The position numbers and the translations under genes were made by a program. From positions 1 to 62,107 of the forward strand of contig JBGPBV010000023.1 of NCBI GenBank assembly GCA_041481445.1: 62,107 nucleotides of DNA, given 5' to 3'. This document shows, in pieces, positions 26,120-36,073 of the stretch (positions within the stretch are counted from its first letter, which is position 1; each line of letters begins with the position of its first letter). The notes beneath the pieces were generated by a model that was not told where the DNA came from, searched no databases, and saw only the letters and a list, made by a program, of their open reading frames with translations. Origin of the DNA: AA29 sp041481445 (GTDB taxonomy: Bacteria; Acidobacteriota; Vicinamibacteria; Fen-336).

Positions 26120-28863
26120 CCTCCGAGCTGGCCGCCCACGCGGCGCCGCTCTTCGCGCAGCGCCGCGCTCACCACCGCATAGTCGGACTCGAGGCGCGAG
26201 AGCAGGTCGGCCACCGCGCCCAGGTCGCCGCTGCGGACCACGGCCTCGATCTGGACGCACAGGTCGGCCATCCCGCGCGCCCCGATCTGGGCCGACGCGC
26301 CCTTCAGGCTGTGGGCGAGCGCGCGGATGGCGTCGGGCTCGGCGCGGGCGTGCGCCTGCCGCAGGTCGTCCAGCCGCCGCGGGATCGACTGCAGGAAGAC
26401 GTCGATCACCTCGGCCAGGGCCCGGGGGCCGGCGTGCGATTCCAGCACGCGCAGGGGATGGCTGGGGGCGAGGGAGGAGGAGGAGGAGGCCGTCTCCGGC
26501 ACCGGAGCCGCGTGCACCGTCGGCATCCACTTCCGGAGCGCGGTGGCCAGCGCTTCGCGCGGCACCGGCTTGCTCAGGTAGTCGTCCATGCCCGCGGACA
26601 GGCACCGCTGCCTGTCCTCCGCGGTGACGCTGGCGGTGAGGGCGATGATCGGGGTGTGGCGGGTGAGCCCTTCCCGCTCGCGGATGAACGCGGTGGCCTT
26701 GAAGCCGTCCATCTGCGGCATCTGGATGTCCATGAGGATCGCGTCGTAGACCTGGCGCGCGCAGCCCTCGACCGCCTCCAGCCCGTTGCCCACCGCCTCC
26801 GCCGTGTAACCGAGGCTCTCGATCATCGCCACCGCCACCTTCTGGTTGACGGTGTTGTCCTCGACCACGAGGACGCGGGCCCCGCTGCGCGCCTCCACGG
26901 AGGCCCGTGCCCCGGGAGGGCCGGAGAGCTTCACCGTGAACCAGAACGTGCTGCCCTGGCCCGGCTCGCTGCGCAGGCCGATCTGCCCGCCCATCGCGGT
27001 CACGATGCGGCGGCAGAGCGCGAGCCCGAGCCCCGCCCCGCCGTAGGGCCGCGTCGCGGAGCTGTCCGCCTGCACGAAGGGCTGGAACAGGCGGGCCTGG
27101 GTGGGGGCGTCGATCCCGATCCCGGTGTCGGCCACCTCGAAGCGGAGGATGCTCCCCTGACCGGATCCGCGCGCCACCCCCGCGCGGACGACGACGGTGC
27201 CCGCGGGCGTGAACTTCACCGCGTTCGCGAGCAGGTTGACCAGGACCTGCCTCAGTCGGGGACCGTCGCCGCGCAGGAGGTTGGGCACCTCGGGCGCGAC
27301 CAGGCAGCTCACGTGGAGCCCCTTGGCCACGGCGTCGGCGCTGACGGCGGCGCAGGCCTCCTCCACGAGGCGGTGCGGCTCGATGTCTCCCTCCTCCAGC
27401 TCCAGGTGGCCCGCTTCCGCGCGCGCGAAGTCGAGGATCGCGTCCACCACGGCCAGGAGCTCGCGGCCCGACTTCCGGATGATCTCCGCGTACTCCTTCT
27501 GCGTGGGGTCGAGGTGGGTGTCGAGGAGCAGGCGCGCCATGCCGAGGACGCCGTTGAGGGGCGTGCGCAGCTCGTGGCTCACGTTGGCCAGGAACTCCGA
27601 CTTCACGCGCGAGGTCTCCTGGGCGGCCTGGCGCGCGCGCACGAGCACGTCGATGTCCTGGGCCACCGCGACCACGCCCGCCACTTCCCCGGACGGACCG
27701 CGCCAGGGGTGGGCGGCCCATCGCACGTACACCGCGGAGCCGTCGGCCCGATCGACGAGCTCCTCCTCGCCGGAGACCACCGGCCCCTTGCGGCCGCGGG
27801 CCAGCGCGTCCGCGAAGGCGGCGGGCAGGGCCTCGGAGTGGCGCCGCGCGGGAAGCGGCGCGGCGGCCAGCCGCCAGAGGGAGAGCCACTGGTCGCTGTG
27901 GGCGAGCAGGGTGCCCTCGGCGTCCAGGATCGCCATCGCCACCGGCGCGTGTGTCACGACGTCACGGAGCTGGCGCCGCTCGCGCTCCAGCGCCTCCTCC
28001 GCGCGCTTGCGCCGGGTGATGTCGCGCGCCACCGCCTGGAAGCCGACCACCTTGGTCCCCTCGACGAGGAGCTGCACGTTCTGGCCGATCCAGATCTCGT
28101 CGCCGCCGCGGGTGACGGCCACGAACTCGTCGTAGGTGCTGCCCACGCGGTCGCGGTACTGCGCCTTGAGGTGCGCCTCGACGCGGTCGCGGTGGTCCCC
28201 CCGGATGAGCTCCAGGAAGTGCCGTCCCACGATCTGGTCCGCCGGCCACCCGGTCACGCGCGTGGCCACCGGGTTCACGTAGTTGAAGAACCCCCACATG
28301 TCCGTGCGGTAGATGATGTCCTGCGCGTTCTCGACGAGCTGGCGGTAGCGTCCCTCGCTGTCGCGCAGGCGCTGGGTGGCGGTGTGAAGGGGAGTGACGT
28401 CGGAGAGGGTCACGACCACGCGGTCGACGCGCCCGTCCGAGCCGATCTCGGGGTCGGCGTTCACGAGCAGCCACACGTCGCCGCTGCTGGCCGGGCGCGG
28501 CCAGCGCAAGACGACGTCACGGACGGGGCGGCCGGTGGCGATGGCCTGCGGCGCCGGGTGCTCCGTGCCGAGCAGGCCCGTCCCGTCCTCGCGGAACGCG
28601 ATGTAGTCCGCTTCCAGCGAGCTGTGGCCGAGGATCTGGCTCTCGTCGAAACCCAGCAGCTCGCGCGCGCGGCGGTTGCAGTACAGGACCTCTGCCGACG
28701 GGCCCTGGACGAGGACGCCCGTCTGCAGCGTGTCGAACAGCCGGCGGGCGCCGGCGTCGAGCTCCACGGCCCGAACGGGATCGGGACGTCGCGCGTGGAT
28801 GTCGGCCTGAACCTGTGTCGGTTCGCTCTGCGAATCCCCCAACGTCATCCTGTCCTCACTCAT
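26116..28863 (-). CDS. Hybrid sensor histidine kinase with PAS domains, receiver and HPt
   Basis: 915 residues from ATG 28863; GTG 28866 and ATG 28848-28851 are alternatives, the last with a GAGGA site. No transmembrane segment, so a soluble sensor. Order: PAS 1 (about 40-160), PAS 2 (about 170-290, YRQLVENAQDIIYRTD), PAS 3 (about 300-410), HisKA with His430 in FLANVSHELRTPLNG, and an ATPase with DTGIGI, GGAGLGLALCRRI and N-box NAVKFT. A receiver carries Asp712 (ILMDIQMPQMDG), and an HPt domain has His851 (AHSLKGAS). It thus carries a full intramolecular phosphorelay up to HPt and needs a separate output regulator, which is not encoded nearby. PAS domains suggest redox, light or ligand sensing, but no cofactor residue can be assigned. 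Confidence 0.93.
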   Translation of the reverse strand: MSEDRMTLGDSQSEPTQVQADIHARRPDPVRAVELDAGARRLFDTLQTGVLVQGPSAEVLYCNRRARELLGFDESQILGHSSLEADYIAFREDGTGLLGTEHPAPQAIATGRPVRDVVLRWPRPASSGDVWLLVNADPEIGSDGRVDRVVVTLSDVTPLHTATQRLRDSEGRYRQLVENAQDIIYRTDMWGFFNYVNPVATRVTGWPADQIVGRHFLELIRGDHRDRVEAHLKAQYRDRVGSTYDEFVAVTRGGDEIWIGQNVQLLVEGTKVVGFQAVARDITRRKRAEEALERERRQLRDVVTHAPVAMAILDAEGTLLAHSDQWLSLWRLAAAPLPARRHSEALPAAFADALARGRKGPVVSGEEELVDRADGSAVYVRWAAHPWRGPSGEVAGVVAVAQDIDVLVRARQAAQETSRVKSEFLANVSHELRTPLNGVLGMARLLLDTHLDPTQKEYAEIIRKSGRELLAVVDAILDFARAEAGHLELEEGDIEPHRLVEEACAAVSADAVAKGLHVSCLVAPEVPNLLRGDGPRLRQVLVNLLANAVKFTPAGTVVVRAGVARGSGQGSILRFEVADTGIGIDAPTQARLFQPFVQADSSATRPYGGAGLGLALCRRIVTAMGGQIGLRSEPGQGSTFWFTVKLSGPPGARASVEARSGARVLVVEDNTVNQKVAVAMIESLGYTAEAVGNGLEAVEGCARQVYDAILMDIQMPQMDGFKATAFIREREGLTRHTPIIALTASVTAEDRQRCLSAGMDDYLSKPVPREALATALRKWMPTVHAAPVPETASSSSSLAPSHPLRVLESHAGPRALAEVIDVFLQSIPRRLDDLRQAHARAEPDAIRALAHSLKGASAQIGARGMADLCVQIEAVVRSGDLGAVADLLSRLESDYAVVSAALREERRRVGGQLGG

Positions 28864-28920
28864 CACGGGCCATCGCCTGCAGGGGGGTCATGTGCGATAC
28901 AGGCGCGCCCCAGGCAAAAA

Positions 28921-28950
28921 ACATTACTCCCCATTACACCTTTTGGTCAA
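28921..28950 (-). promoter_or_regulatory. Probable promoter of the hybrid kinase gene
   Basis: Minus strand: TTGACC (28950-28945, 5/6), an 18-base spacer and TAATGT (28926-28921, 3/6). It lies in an unusually AT-rich intergenic stretch, with the predicted transcript start near 28914, about 50 bases before the kinase start. Confidence 0.4.
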
Positions 28951-28983
28951 GGTCCCGTCTACCCCTTCCATCCTCGACCCTCA

Positions 28984-28992
28984 TGCTACGAT
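28984..28992 (+). promoter_or_regulatory. Extended -10 element ahead of the NTF2-like gene
   Basis: TGCTACGAT fits the extended -10 form TGnTAnnnT (hexamer 28987-28992). No -35 hexamer is evident, which extended -10 promoters can do without. The predicted start near 28999 leaves a 20-base leader holding the GGAAGGAG ribosome site. Confidence 0.35.
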
Positions 28993-29018
28993 CGCCAGCA
29001 TACAGGGAAGGAGACCCG

Positions 29019-29513
29019 ATGTATCCCTCTTTTCTCGTGACGCTGCTCCTGTTTGCGATGCCCCAGGCTTCGCCCGCCCCTGCCCCGCGGCCCTCCGCGG
29101 GGGGCGACGACCTGGCCGCCGAGGTCCAGCGCGCGGTCACCGCCTACAACGCCCGCGACCTTTCCTATTACGAAAACGTCCTCGACCCGAAGTCGGTCTA
29201 CATCGCGGAGGACGGCGGGGTGATCTCGGGGCGCGAGCGCGTCCTGCGCACCTTCGGGCGGATCTTCTCCGCCGACCCGCCGCGCAAGGTCGAAATCTCC
29301 GATTTGAGCGTGGACCGTCGCGGCGACGCGGGCTGGGCGACCTTCCGCTGGACGCTGACCGCGGGCCCCGACGTGCGCCAGGGGGTGACGTCCGTGATGT
29401 ACGTGCGAGGTGACGGCGGCTGGCGGCCGATGGTCATCCAGAACACGCTGCGCGCGCACGGAGGGATGCGCCCGGCCGGCTCGCCGTCCCCGAGCGCCGC
29501 CCCCCCGAAATGA
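29019..29513 (+). CDS. Secreted NTF2/SnoaL-like protein
   Basis: 164 residues from ATG 29019, chosen because GGAAGGAG lies just upstream and a signal peptide follows at once (ending about residue 22, SPAPA). The mature part has the cone fold pattern of SnoaL/DUF4440-like NTF2 proteins: a helical start (EVQRAVTAYNARDL), a D-K-VYI strand, the RERVLRTFGRIF helix, then strands ending GGWRPMVIQNT. Such proteins bind small ligands or act as unassigned enzymes; no catalytic pair can be named here. The C-terminus is a Pro/Ser/Ala tail. It stands alone, divergent from the kinase gene. Confidence 0.85.
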   Translation: MYPSFLVTLLLFAMPQASPAPAPRPSAGGDDLAAEVQRAVTAYNARDLSYYENVLDPKSVYIAEDGGVISGRERVLRTFGRIFSADPPRKVEISDLSVDRRGDAGWATFRWTLTAGPDVRQGVTSVMYVRGDGGWRPMVIQNTLRAHGGMRPAGSPSPSAAPPK

Positions 29514-29546
29514 CGGCCGTGAGCACGCCCTGAAGCCATCCCTCTG

Positions 29547-29580
29547 GGCCTCGCCGGTCCCGCGCGATCCGTGCGAGGCC
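29547..29580 (+). terminator. GC-rich hairpin after the NTF2-like gene
   Basis: GGCCTCGC (29547-29554) and GCGAGGCC (29573-29580) form an 8-base perfect stem with an 18-base loop, 34 bases after the stop of the NTF2-like gene. There is no T-run, so termination is only a possibility. Confidence 0.3.
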
Positions 29581-29653
29581 AAGCCGAACCATTACGTGGA
29601 GATGGCGCGCGTGGCCTGGCACAACCGCGACCACGGAGCGGCTCGCGGGCGGC

Positions 29654-29671
29654 GCGTGAGGCGGCTCACGC
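29654..29671 (+). promoter_or_regulatory. Seven-base stem with tetraloop upstream of the 111-residue gene
   Basis: GCGTGAG (29654-29660), loop GCGG, CTCACGC (29665-29671). It ends 22 bases before the -10-like TAGAAT. It could terminate upstream transcription or serve as an operator dyad; no T-run follows. Confidence 0.35.
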
Positions 29672-29693
29672 CGCGATCCGGCGCCCACGGGGT

Positions 29694-29699
29694 TAGAAT
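29694..29699 (+). promoter_or_regulatory. -10 element giving a near-leaderless transcript
   Basis: TAGAAT matches TATAAT at 5/6 and sits 9 bases before the ATG at 29709, so transcription would start within about 3 bases of the start codon. No -35 hexamer and no ribosome site are visible. The sole support is sequence and spacing. Confidence 0.35.
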
Positions 29700-29708
29700 C
29701 CGCCGACC

Positions 29709-30044
29709 ATGCACGCGGCGATGCGCGAGGTGGCCGAGCCGGCGGAGACCGTCCTGGGCCAGATCGTCCTCTACCACGTCAAGGAGGGCGACGACGCGCC
29801 AGAGCTGGTTCCCTTCCCGCTGTGCCCGGACATGGAGACCTTCGCCGCCATCGTGACGCGCAGCCATGCGCGGGGGATGGTCGACCTGATGGTCCTGGAT
29901 CCGTCGCGGGGGCCCATGCCGCGCTGGAAGGTGCCCTTCGCCACGGAGCCGCGGCCCGGGCACTGGACCTCGCGCGAGGGAAGCGCGACGCTCGGCCTTT
30001 CCACGGCCGCCGAGCGCCGCACCTCCCGCCGCGCGACCAGCTAG
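29709..30044 (+). CDS. Small protein of unknown function
   Basis: 111 residues; I do not recognise the family. No signal peptide or membrane segment. The sequence has ordinary composition (ETVLGQIVLYHVKEGDD, PLCPDMETFAAIVTRSH, MVDLMVLDPSRGP) with predicted strand-helix alternation, and a basic tail at the C-terminus. Two things support it as a real gene: a -10-like TAGAAT nine bases before the ATG, and a TAG stop that interlocks exactly with the stop of the convergent PII gene in CTAG (30041-30044). ATG 29721 is an alternative start four codons in. No functional link to the amt-glnK pair is shown. Confidence 0.6.
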   Translation: MHAAMREVAEPAETVLGQIVLYHVKEGDDAPELVPFPLCPDMETFAAIVTRSHARGMVDLMVLDPSRGPMPRWKVPFATEPRPGHWTSREGSATLGLSTAAERRTSRRATS

Positions 30045-30421
30045 GCTTTTCCGGCCAGCAGGGGCGCGGTCTCGTCGATGGGCGTGACCGCGGCCTGGTC
30101 CTCCTCTCCCGTGCGGATCCGGTAGACCTTCTCGACGGGCAGCACGAAGATCTTGCCGTCGCCGACGTCTCCCGTGCGGGCGGAGCCGAGGATGGCCTCC
30201 ACCGTGGGCTTGACGAAGTGATCGGAGACGCCGATCTCGAGCCGCACCTTCTCGTACAGCTCCATCTTCACGGTGGTGCCGCGGTAGTTCTCGACCTTCT
30301 CCATCTCCCCGCCGTGCCCCTGCACGCGGTTGATGGTGAGGCCCCGCACCTCGGCCCGGAACAGGGCCTCGAGCACATCCGGGAGCGTCTCCGGGCGGAC
30401 GACGGCGACCACGAGCTTCAT
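30041..30421 (-). CDS. glnK: PII nitrogen-regulatory protein (GlnB/GlnK)
   Basis: 126 residues, slightly longer than the usual 112 because of an acidic/alanine C-terminal tail. PII hallmarks: MKLVVAVVRPETLPDVLEAL at the start, a T-loop (about 37-55) that contains tyrosine in ENYRG and ends TTVKMELYEKVRLEIGV, and the C-loop signature GKIFVLPVEKVYRIRTGE. It senses ATP/ADP and 2-oxoglutarate and controls partner proteins. Because it follows and overlaps amt by ATGA, it most probably gates that channel, hence GlnK. Whether the T-loop tyrosine is uridylylated is not known, as no glnD is in the window. Confidence 0.93.
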   Translation of the reverse strand: MKLVVAVVRPETLPDVLEALFRAEVRGLTINRVQGHGGEMEKVENYRGTTVKMELYEKVRLEIGVSDHFVKPTVEAILGSARTGDVGDGKIFVLPVEKVYRIRTGEEDQAAVTPIDETAPLLAGKA

Positions 30422-31704
30422 GCGCGTCCTCCTTCGGGCTCGAGCCGGGGCACGCCGGCGGGAGCGGGCGTCACCACCTCGGGCAGGACGAGGATCGCGC
30501 CCTCGTCGCGCGCGTAGGCCTCCTCGCCGTGCTGGCTCACGTCCAGGCCCATCCCTTCCTCGCGCACGGGCACCCGCAGCGGCGCGAACAGGCTGATCAC
30601 CTTCAGGAGGACGAACGTCCCCGCCCCGCTGAAGACGAGCACGGCCCCGACGGCGGCGGCCTGGATGAGGAGCTGCTTCGGGTTCCCGAAGAGGAGGCCG
30701 TCGGTGGCGCCGTTCCACGTCTTGGTGGCCAGCACGCCGGTCAGGAGCGCGCCCACCGTGCCCCCGAGGCCGTGGGCGGCGGTGACGTCGAGCGAGTCGT
30801 CCAAGCGCGTCCGCGCGCGCCAGATGAGGGCGTAGTAGCTCGGGAAGGCGGCCAGCGCCCCCAGGGCGATCGCGCCCATCGGGCTCACGAACCCGGCGGC
30901 GGGGGTGATGGCGACCAGGCCGACGACGATGCCGGTGGCGGCGCCGACCGCGGTCGCCTTGCGCGTCCGCTTGAGGTCGAGGATCGTCCACACCACGAGG
31001 GTGGCGGCGGGGGCGAGCATGGTGTTCGTGAAGGCGAGGGCGGCGGAGGCGCTGGCCGCGAGCGCGCTGCCCGCGTTGAAGCCGAACCATCCGAACCAGA
31101 GCAGGCCGGCCCCGAGCACGGTGAAGGCGACGTTGTGGGGGAGGAAGGCCTGCCGTCCGTAGTCCTTGCGTGGTCCGAGCACGAGCGCGGCCACCAGGGC
31201 CGCGATGCCGGCGTTGACGTGCACGACGGTGCCGCCCGCGAAGTCGAGCGCGCCCAGGCGGGCCAGGAACCCGCCGCCCCAGACCCAGTGCGCGACGGGC
31301 GCGTAGATGAACAGGCCCCACAGGGTCAGGAAGGCGAGGTAGGGCCCGAACGCCATCCGCTCCACGATCGCGCCGGAGATCAGCGCGGCCGTGATGATCG
31401 CGAACGTGCCCTGGTAGGCCATGAACAGCACGTGCGGGATCGTGCCCTGGACCTCCAGCCCTACCCCGCGCAGGCCGAAGCGCGAGAGGTCGCCGATCAC
31501 GGCGTTGCCCGTCGAGAAGGACAGCGAGTAGCCGAGCACGGCCCAGCTCACGCCCACGAACCCGAGCGCGGCCACGCTCATCATCAGCGTGTTGAGCGCG
31601 TTCTTCGACCTGACGAGGCCGCCGTAGAAGAACCCGAGCGCCGGCGTCATCAGCAGCACCAGCGCCGTCGACGTCAACATCCAGGCCGTATCCGCCCCGT
31701 TCAT
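30418..31704 (-). CDS. amt: Ammonium transporter Amt
   Basis: 428 residues, about 11 transmembrane helices, with a GAGGAGGGTGGG ribosome site before ATG 31704. The Amt/Rh signature DFAGGTVVHVNAG and the later AAHGLGGTVGALLTG place the twin histidines of the pore, and FFYGGLVRSKNALN matches the first family motif. The C-terminal cytosolic tail (about 395-428, GLDVSQHGEEAY) holds the conserved segment that couples subunits and meets GlnK. It is transcribed with glnK (ATGA overlap), the usual arrangement for ammonium-limitation uptake. A sigma-54-like element 122-137 bases upstream and an upstream sigma-54 activator gene suggest nitrogen control. Confidence 0.96.
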   Translation of the reverse strand: MNGADTAWMLTSTALVLLMTPALGFFYGGLVRSKNALNTLMMSVAALGFVGVSWAVLGYSLSFSTGNAVIGDLSRFGLRGVGLEVQGTIPHVLFMAYQGTFAIITAALISGAIVERMAFGPYLAFLTLWGLFIYAPVAHWVWGGGFLARLGALDFAGGTVVHVNAGIAALVAALVLGPRKDYGRQAFLPHNVAFTVLGAGLLWFGWFGFNAGSALAASASAALAFTNTMLAPAATLVVWTILDLKRTRKATAVGAATGIVVGLVAITPAAGFVSPMGAIALGALAAFPSYYALIWRARTRLDDSLDVTAAHGLGGTVGALLTGVLATKTWNGATDGLLFGNPKQLLIQAAAVGAVLVFSGAGTFVLLKVISLFAPLRVPVREEGMGLDVSQHGEEAYARDEGAILVLPEVVTPAPAGVPRLEPEGGRA

Positions 31705-31825
31705 CCCACCCTCCTCATGATCACGCGATGTTCACGCGCGCCTCGCGGCGCCCCTGGTCTCGCACGAACTCCGAACCTCGCCGTCGGCCCGCGTTGGCAG
31801 TCCCGTAGGGAACGTCCGACGCGAT

Positions 31826-31841
31826 AGCAAGAAGCGTGCGG
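31826..31841 (-). promoter_or_regulatory. Candidate sigma-54 promoter of amt-glnK
   Basis: Minus strand CCGCACG-CTTC-TTGCT compared with the consensus TGGCACG-N4-TTGCW. Every position from the third base on matches, including the -12 GC, but the -24 GG is CG. It is 122-137 bases upstream of the amt start, a usual distance for a sigma-54 leader. Confidence 0.5.
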
Positions 31842-31928
31842 CTAGGCGGCGATCAGGAGTGTTTTGTGGAACTGACTCGCATGCAACGGCTTACGCAGAG
31901 CACGGCGCCGACGTCACTCCCCACGATC

Positions 31929-31966
31929 GCCACAGAAGTGCAGTGTCGGCTAGACATGGCCACAGA
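31929..31966. repeat. Direct repeats upstream of the sigma-54-like element
   Basis: GCCACAGA occurs at 31929-31936 and again at 31959-31966, exactly 30 bases (about three helical turns) apart, in an intergenic stretch less GC-rich than its surroundings. The copies are about 90-135 bases upstream of the sigma-54-like element, where activator sites are normally found. Confidence 0.3.
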
Positions 31967-31992
31967 TTTGTCGGTTCTTGGCTGCGCCACCA

Positions 31993-33525
<1,533 letters not shown>

Positions 33526-33545
33526 GCCGCGTCGGATCCTACAGA

Positions 33546-33575
33546 ATTGTAGGTGGGAACTCAAAAAGGTACCAA
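33546..33575 (-). promoter_or_regulatory. Promoter of the sigma-54 activator gene
   Basis: Minus strand TTGGTA (33575-33570), an 18-base spacer and TACAAT (33551-33546, 5/6). Transcription would begin near 33539, 14 bases ahead of the ATG at 33525. The element fixes the start codon choice. Confidence 0.5.
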
Positions 33576-33593
33576 GGGGTCAACGAAGGCTGG

Positions 33594-34412
33594 CTATGGC
33601 GACGGGGACGGCAAAGGAGAGGGAGGCGGCAACGCCGATGGGGGGGTTTCCGTCGACTCCACGCTGAAGTGGCGGTACCCGCTGTAGGTCCGCCGGAAGC
33701 GGGTCCGGAACTTCTTGAACAGCATCACGCGGCCGGAGGCGACCGTCTCGTCCTCGGCCGGCAGCCAGACCGCATCGTCCACCTTGCGGAACTCGATGCG
33801 CGTGGCGAGCGACGACACGGACACGCCGAAGCCCCACCTGAGCTTCAGCGGCGCGAGGTTCTCGAGCTCGGCGCGCACGATCTCCTCCTCCGCCTCGTCG
33901 ACCCAGAGCCGGCCCTGCACGGCGCGCAGCACGCCGTCGTCGTCGCCCTTCCCCGCGCCCGGCCGCGGGGAGAACTCGAGCACGATCGCCGACCGCCCTC
34001 CCACCTCGTCGCGGCGGACCGAGCGGAAGTCGTAGCGGTCGAGGAGCGAGGCCAGCCGGAGGCCTGGTCGCTCCGCGATCGTGCGTCCCGATCGGACGGC
34101 CTCCGCCAGCTCCTGCGCCTCGCGGTCCTCGCGCTGCTGCCGCGCGCGCGAGAGGGGCCGGCCGTCCTCCTCGACCAGGCGGCGCACCGGCCGCCCCCGG
34201 ACGAAGAAGATCTCGTACCGGCGGCGGTGGCTCTCCTTCACCGCGCCCGCACCGTCGAGATCCTCGCGCACGGCGAGCAGGTCGTACGTGTAGCGGTCGA
34301 GGATCTCCTCGCGGTGGCGCTGCTTGTCGAGCAGGCGCCGCGCGTACGCGTTCCCCTCCGGCAGGTCGATCGCGGAGAAGAGGAGCGCCGCCGCCATCGC
34401 GGCCGCCCGCAT
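33594..34412 (-). CDS. LolA-like outer-membrane lipoprotein-sorting family protein
   Basis: 272 residues; the ATG at 34412 overlaps the stop of the Omp85-type gene by one base (TGATG). A short signal peptide precedes LPEGNAYARRLLDKQRHREEILDRYTYD, then YEIFFVRGRPVRRLVEEDGRPLS and strands such as GRLWVDEAEEEIVRAELE and GVSVSSLATRIEF. The beta-sheet order and the ending FRTRFRRTYSGYRHF fit the LolA/LppX-like fold that carries lipids or lipoproteins in the periplasm. Such LolA-like proteins with this opening are common in Acidobacteriota. Its coupling to an Omp85-type barrel suggests joint work in envelope assembly. The C-terminus is a Pro/Ser tail. Confidence 0.82.
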   Translation of the reverse strand: MRAAAMAAALLFSAIDLPEGNAYARRLLDKQRHREEILDRYTYDLLAVREDLDGAGAVKESHRRRYEIFFVRGRPVRRLVEEDGRPLSRARQQREDREAQELAEAVRSGRTIAERPGLRLASLLDRYDFRSVRRDEVGGRSAIVLEFSPRPGAGKGDDDGVLRAVQGRLWVDEAEEEIVRAELENLAPLKLRWGFGVSVSSLATRIEFRKVDDAVWLPAEDETVASGRVMLFKKFRTRFRRTYSGYRHFSVESTETPPSALPPPSPLPSPSP

Positions 34413-36049
34413 CAGAAGGGCAGCACGATGGACACGTACACGCGCGCGCGGTCCTGTCCCGGCGGTGGGCGCAGGGCGTACGCGCCGTCGACGCGGAGGC
34501 GTCCCTCTCCCCCGCCCGGCCATTCGAGGCCCAACCCCACGTCGTCGCGCCAGCCCGCGCCGTCCACGCCGTGCGTCCAGGCCGCGCCGCCGTCGTAGAA
34601 GCCGATGACGTCGAGCCGCGGCCAGGCGTGCAGTCTCGCCTCCGCGGTGCCGATTGCCATCTGCTCGCCCGCGAAGCTCTTGAGGCTGTATCCCCGCAGG
34701 GTCCCGCTGCCGCCCAGCGCGAAGAGACGCTGGGGCGGAAGGTCGTGGCCCAGTCCGACGAGCAGGCGGCCGACGGCGGTGACGCGAGGGCCGACGTCGC
34801 GGTGGCCGCGCGCGTGCACGATCAGGCGCCGGTAGGCGGCGCCTCCCTCGTCGGTGTGTCCGGCCAGCTCGAGCGTGGCGTCCAGGCGCGCCGTCTGTCC
34901 GTGGAGAAGGCGGTCCCCGTACGGATCGCGCACGAGGTACGACTCGCGCTCCGCGACCGGGGTCCCGTAGAGGGGCGCGCCGGCCGCCGCGCGCAAGGTG
35001 ACGAGGAACGAGTCGCGCGTCCCGTCCTCGATCTCGGGGTTGGGCCGAGGCTGCCGGGGGACGAAATAGATGGCGTCGTCCGTCAACACCGGCAGGGTCT
35101 CGAAGCGGTCGTGCCGCCAGGTCAGGCCCAGGTGGAACCGCTCGAACGGGCGCAGGAAGACGTAGGCCTCGTGGCCGCGGCGCCGGTAGTAGTCCTCCGT
35201 GATGGAGAAGACGCGCGGGATCCCCGCCGCCGCCTCGACCGGGAAGCGCCGGAAGAAGTCGTCGGTGTCGGTGAGGTCGTGGAACTCGTAGCCGGCCAGC
35301 ACGGCGTGGCCCAGGAAGGGCTTCTGCACCCCGAAGGCGAAACGCGGGTCGTGCGAGGTGAAGCCGTAGGAGCCCGCGGCATAGAGGCGCACGTGTTGAA
35401 GGGCGGCCGGATCGAACAGGGTGATCCCCACGCGTGCGGCCGGGGCCGTGCCTTCGACGCGCGTGTGCAGCGGCGAGAGGTCCGGGCCGTGCGGGTCCAG
35501 GCGGATCCGCACGTGCGCCACGGACAGGGTCACGCGCAGCCGGACGCCTTCGGCCAGTGGCTCCACCGTGTACGGCGGCTCGCCCACCAGGCGGAAGGCG
35601 CCTCCGGATCCGCCTTCCAGGCGCCGCAGGCCCGCCCGCAGCTCCTTGTCGGTGAGGACCCCCCCGGGCGCGAGCGCGAGGAGCGTCCGCGCCTGCTTCT
35701 CGGCGCCGCCCTCCACACCCGCGAGCTCGAGCTCGCGCAGCCGTCCCTCGTCCGCGCGCAGGGTCAGCCGGGCCGCCTCCGGGTCCCAGCTCGCTTCGAC
35801 GCGCGCTCCGAGGTAGCCGCGCGTGGCGTAGCGGCGTTGCAGATCGGCGGCGTAGATCGGCGGCTCGCGGCGGAGGCGGCCGCCCGGCTCGAGGACGATC
35901 GCGCGGTACACCGTCCGCGGCGGGAAGACGGTGATGCCCTCGAGCGCGATCTCGCGGACGACGGGCGGCTCCGCGGGATCGGGAGCGGCGCACCGTCCCC
36001 GCCCGGGGAAGGCGACGATCAGGGCGAGGGCGAGGGCCGGGCCGCGCAT
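34412..36049 (-). CDS. Omp85-superfamily outer-membrane barrel (BamA/TamA-like)
   Basis: 545 residues from ATG 36049 (GTG 36055 is alternative). Signal peptide ends about residue 21 (GRCA). Two POTRA-like units lie at about 30-105 (VREIALEGITVFPP, ATRGYLGARVEA) and 108-180. A 16-strand-type barrel follows (about 195-545), ending VSIVLPF with the terminal phenylalanine expected for Bam recognition. The sixth-loop RGY motif of the superfamily is seen in LGGSGTLRGYSLKSFAG. With only about two POTRA units it is shorter than BamA and nearer TamA or FhaC-type members. It is the first gene of a pair with the LolA-like protein. Likely inserts or exports a protein or lipid at the outer membrane; the client is unknown. 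Confidence 0.88.
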   Translation of the reverse strand: MRGPALALALIVAFPGRGRCAAPDPAEPPVVREIALEGITVFPPRTVYRAIVLEPGGRLRREPPIYAADLQRRYATRGYLGARVEASWDPEAARLTLRADEGRLRELELAGVEGGAEKQARTLLALAPGGVLTDKELRAGLRRLEGGSGGAFRLVGEPPYTVEPLAEGVRLRVTLSVAHVRIRLDPHGPDLSPLHTRVEGTAPAARVGITLFDPAALQHVRLYAAGSYGFTSHDPRFAFGVQKPFLGHAVLAGYEFHDLTDTDDFFRRFPVEAAAGIPRVFSITEDYYRRRGHEAYVFLRPFERFHLGLTWRHDRFETLPVLTDDAIYFVPRQPRPNPEIEDGTRDSFLVTLRAAAGAPLYGTPVAERESYLVRDPYGDRLLHGQTARLDATLELAGHTDEGGAAYRRLIVHARGHRDVGPRVTAVGRLLVGLGHDLPPQRLFALGGSGTLRGYSLKSFAGEQMAIGTAEARLHAWPRLDVIGFYDGGAAWTHGVDGAGWRDDVGLGLEWPGGGEGRLRVDGAYALRPPPGQDRARVYVSIVLPF

Positions 36050-36073
36050 CCGCACCTTCCCATTGTCGCGACC

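Noticed and set aside
25024..29040. 1,338-codon plus-strand frame covering permease and kinase
   Set aside because: Runs through two genes with clear domains in other frames and has shadow-like composition.
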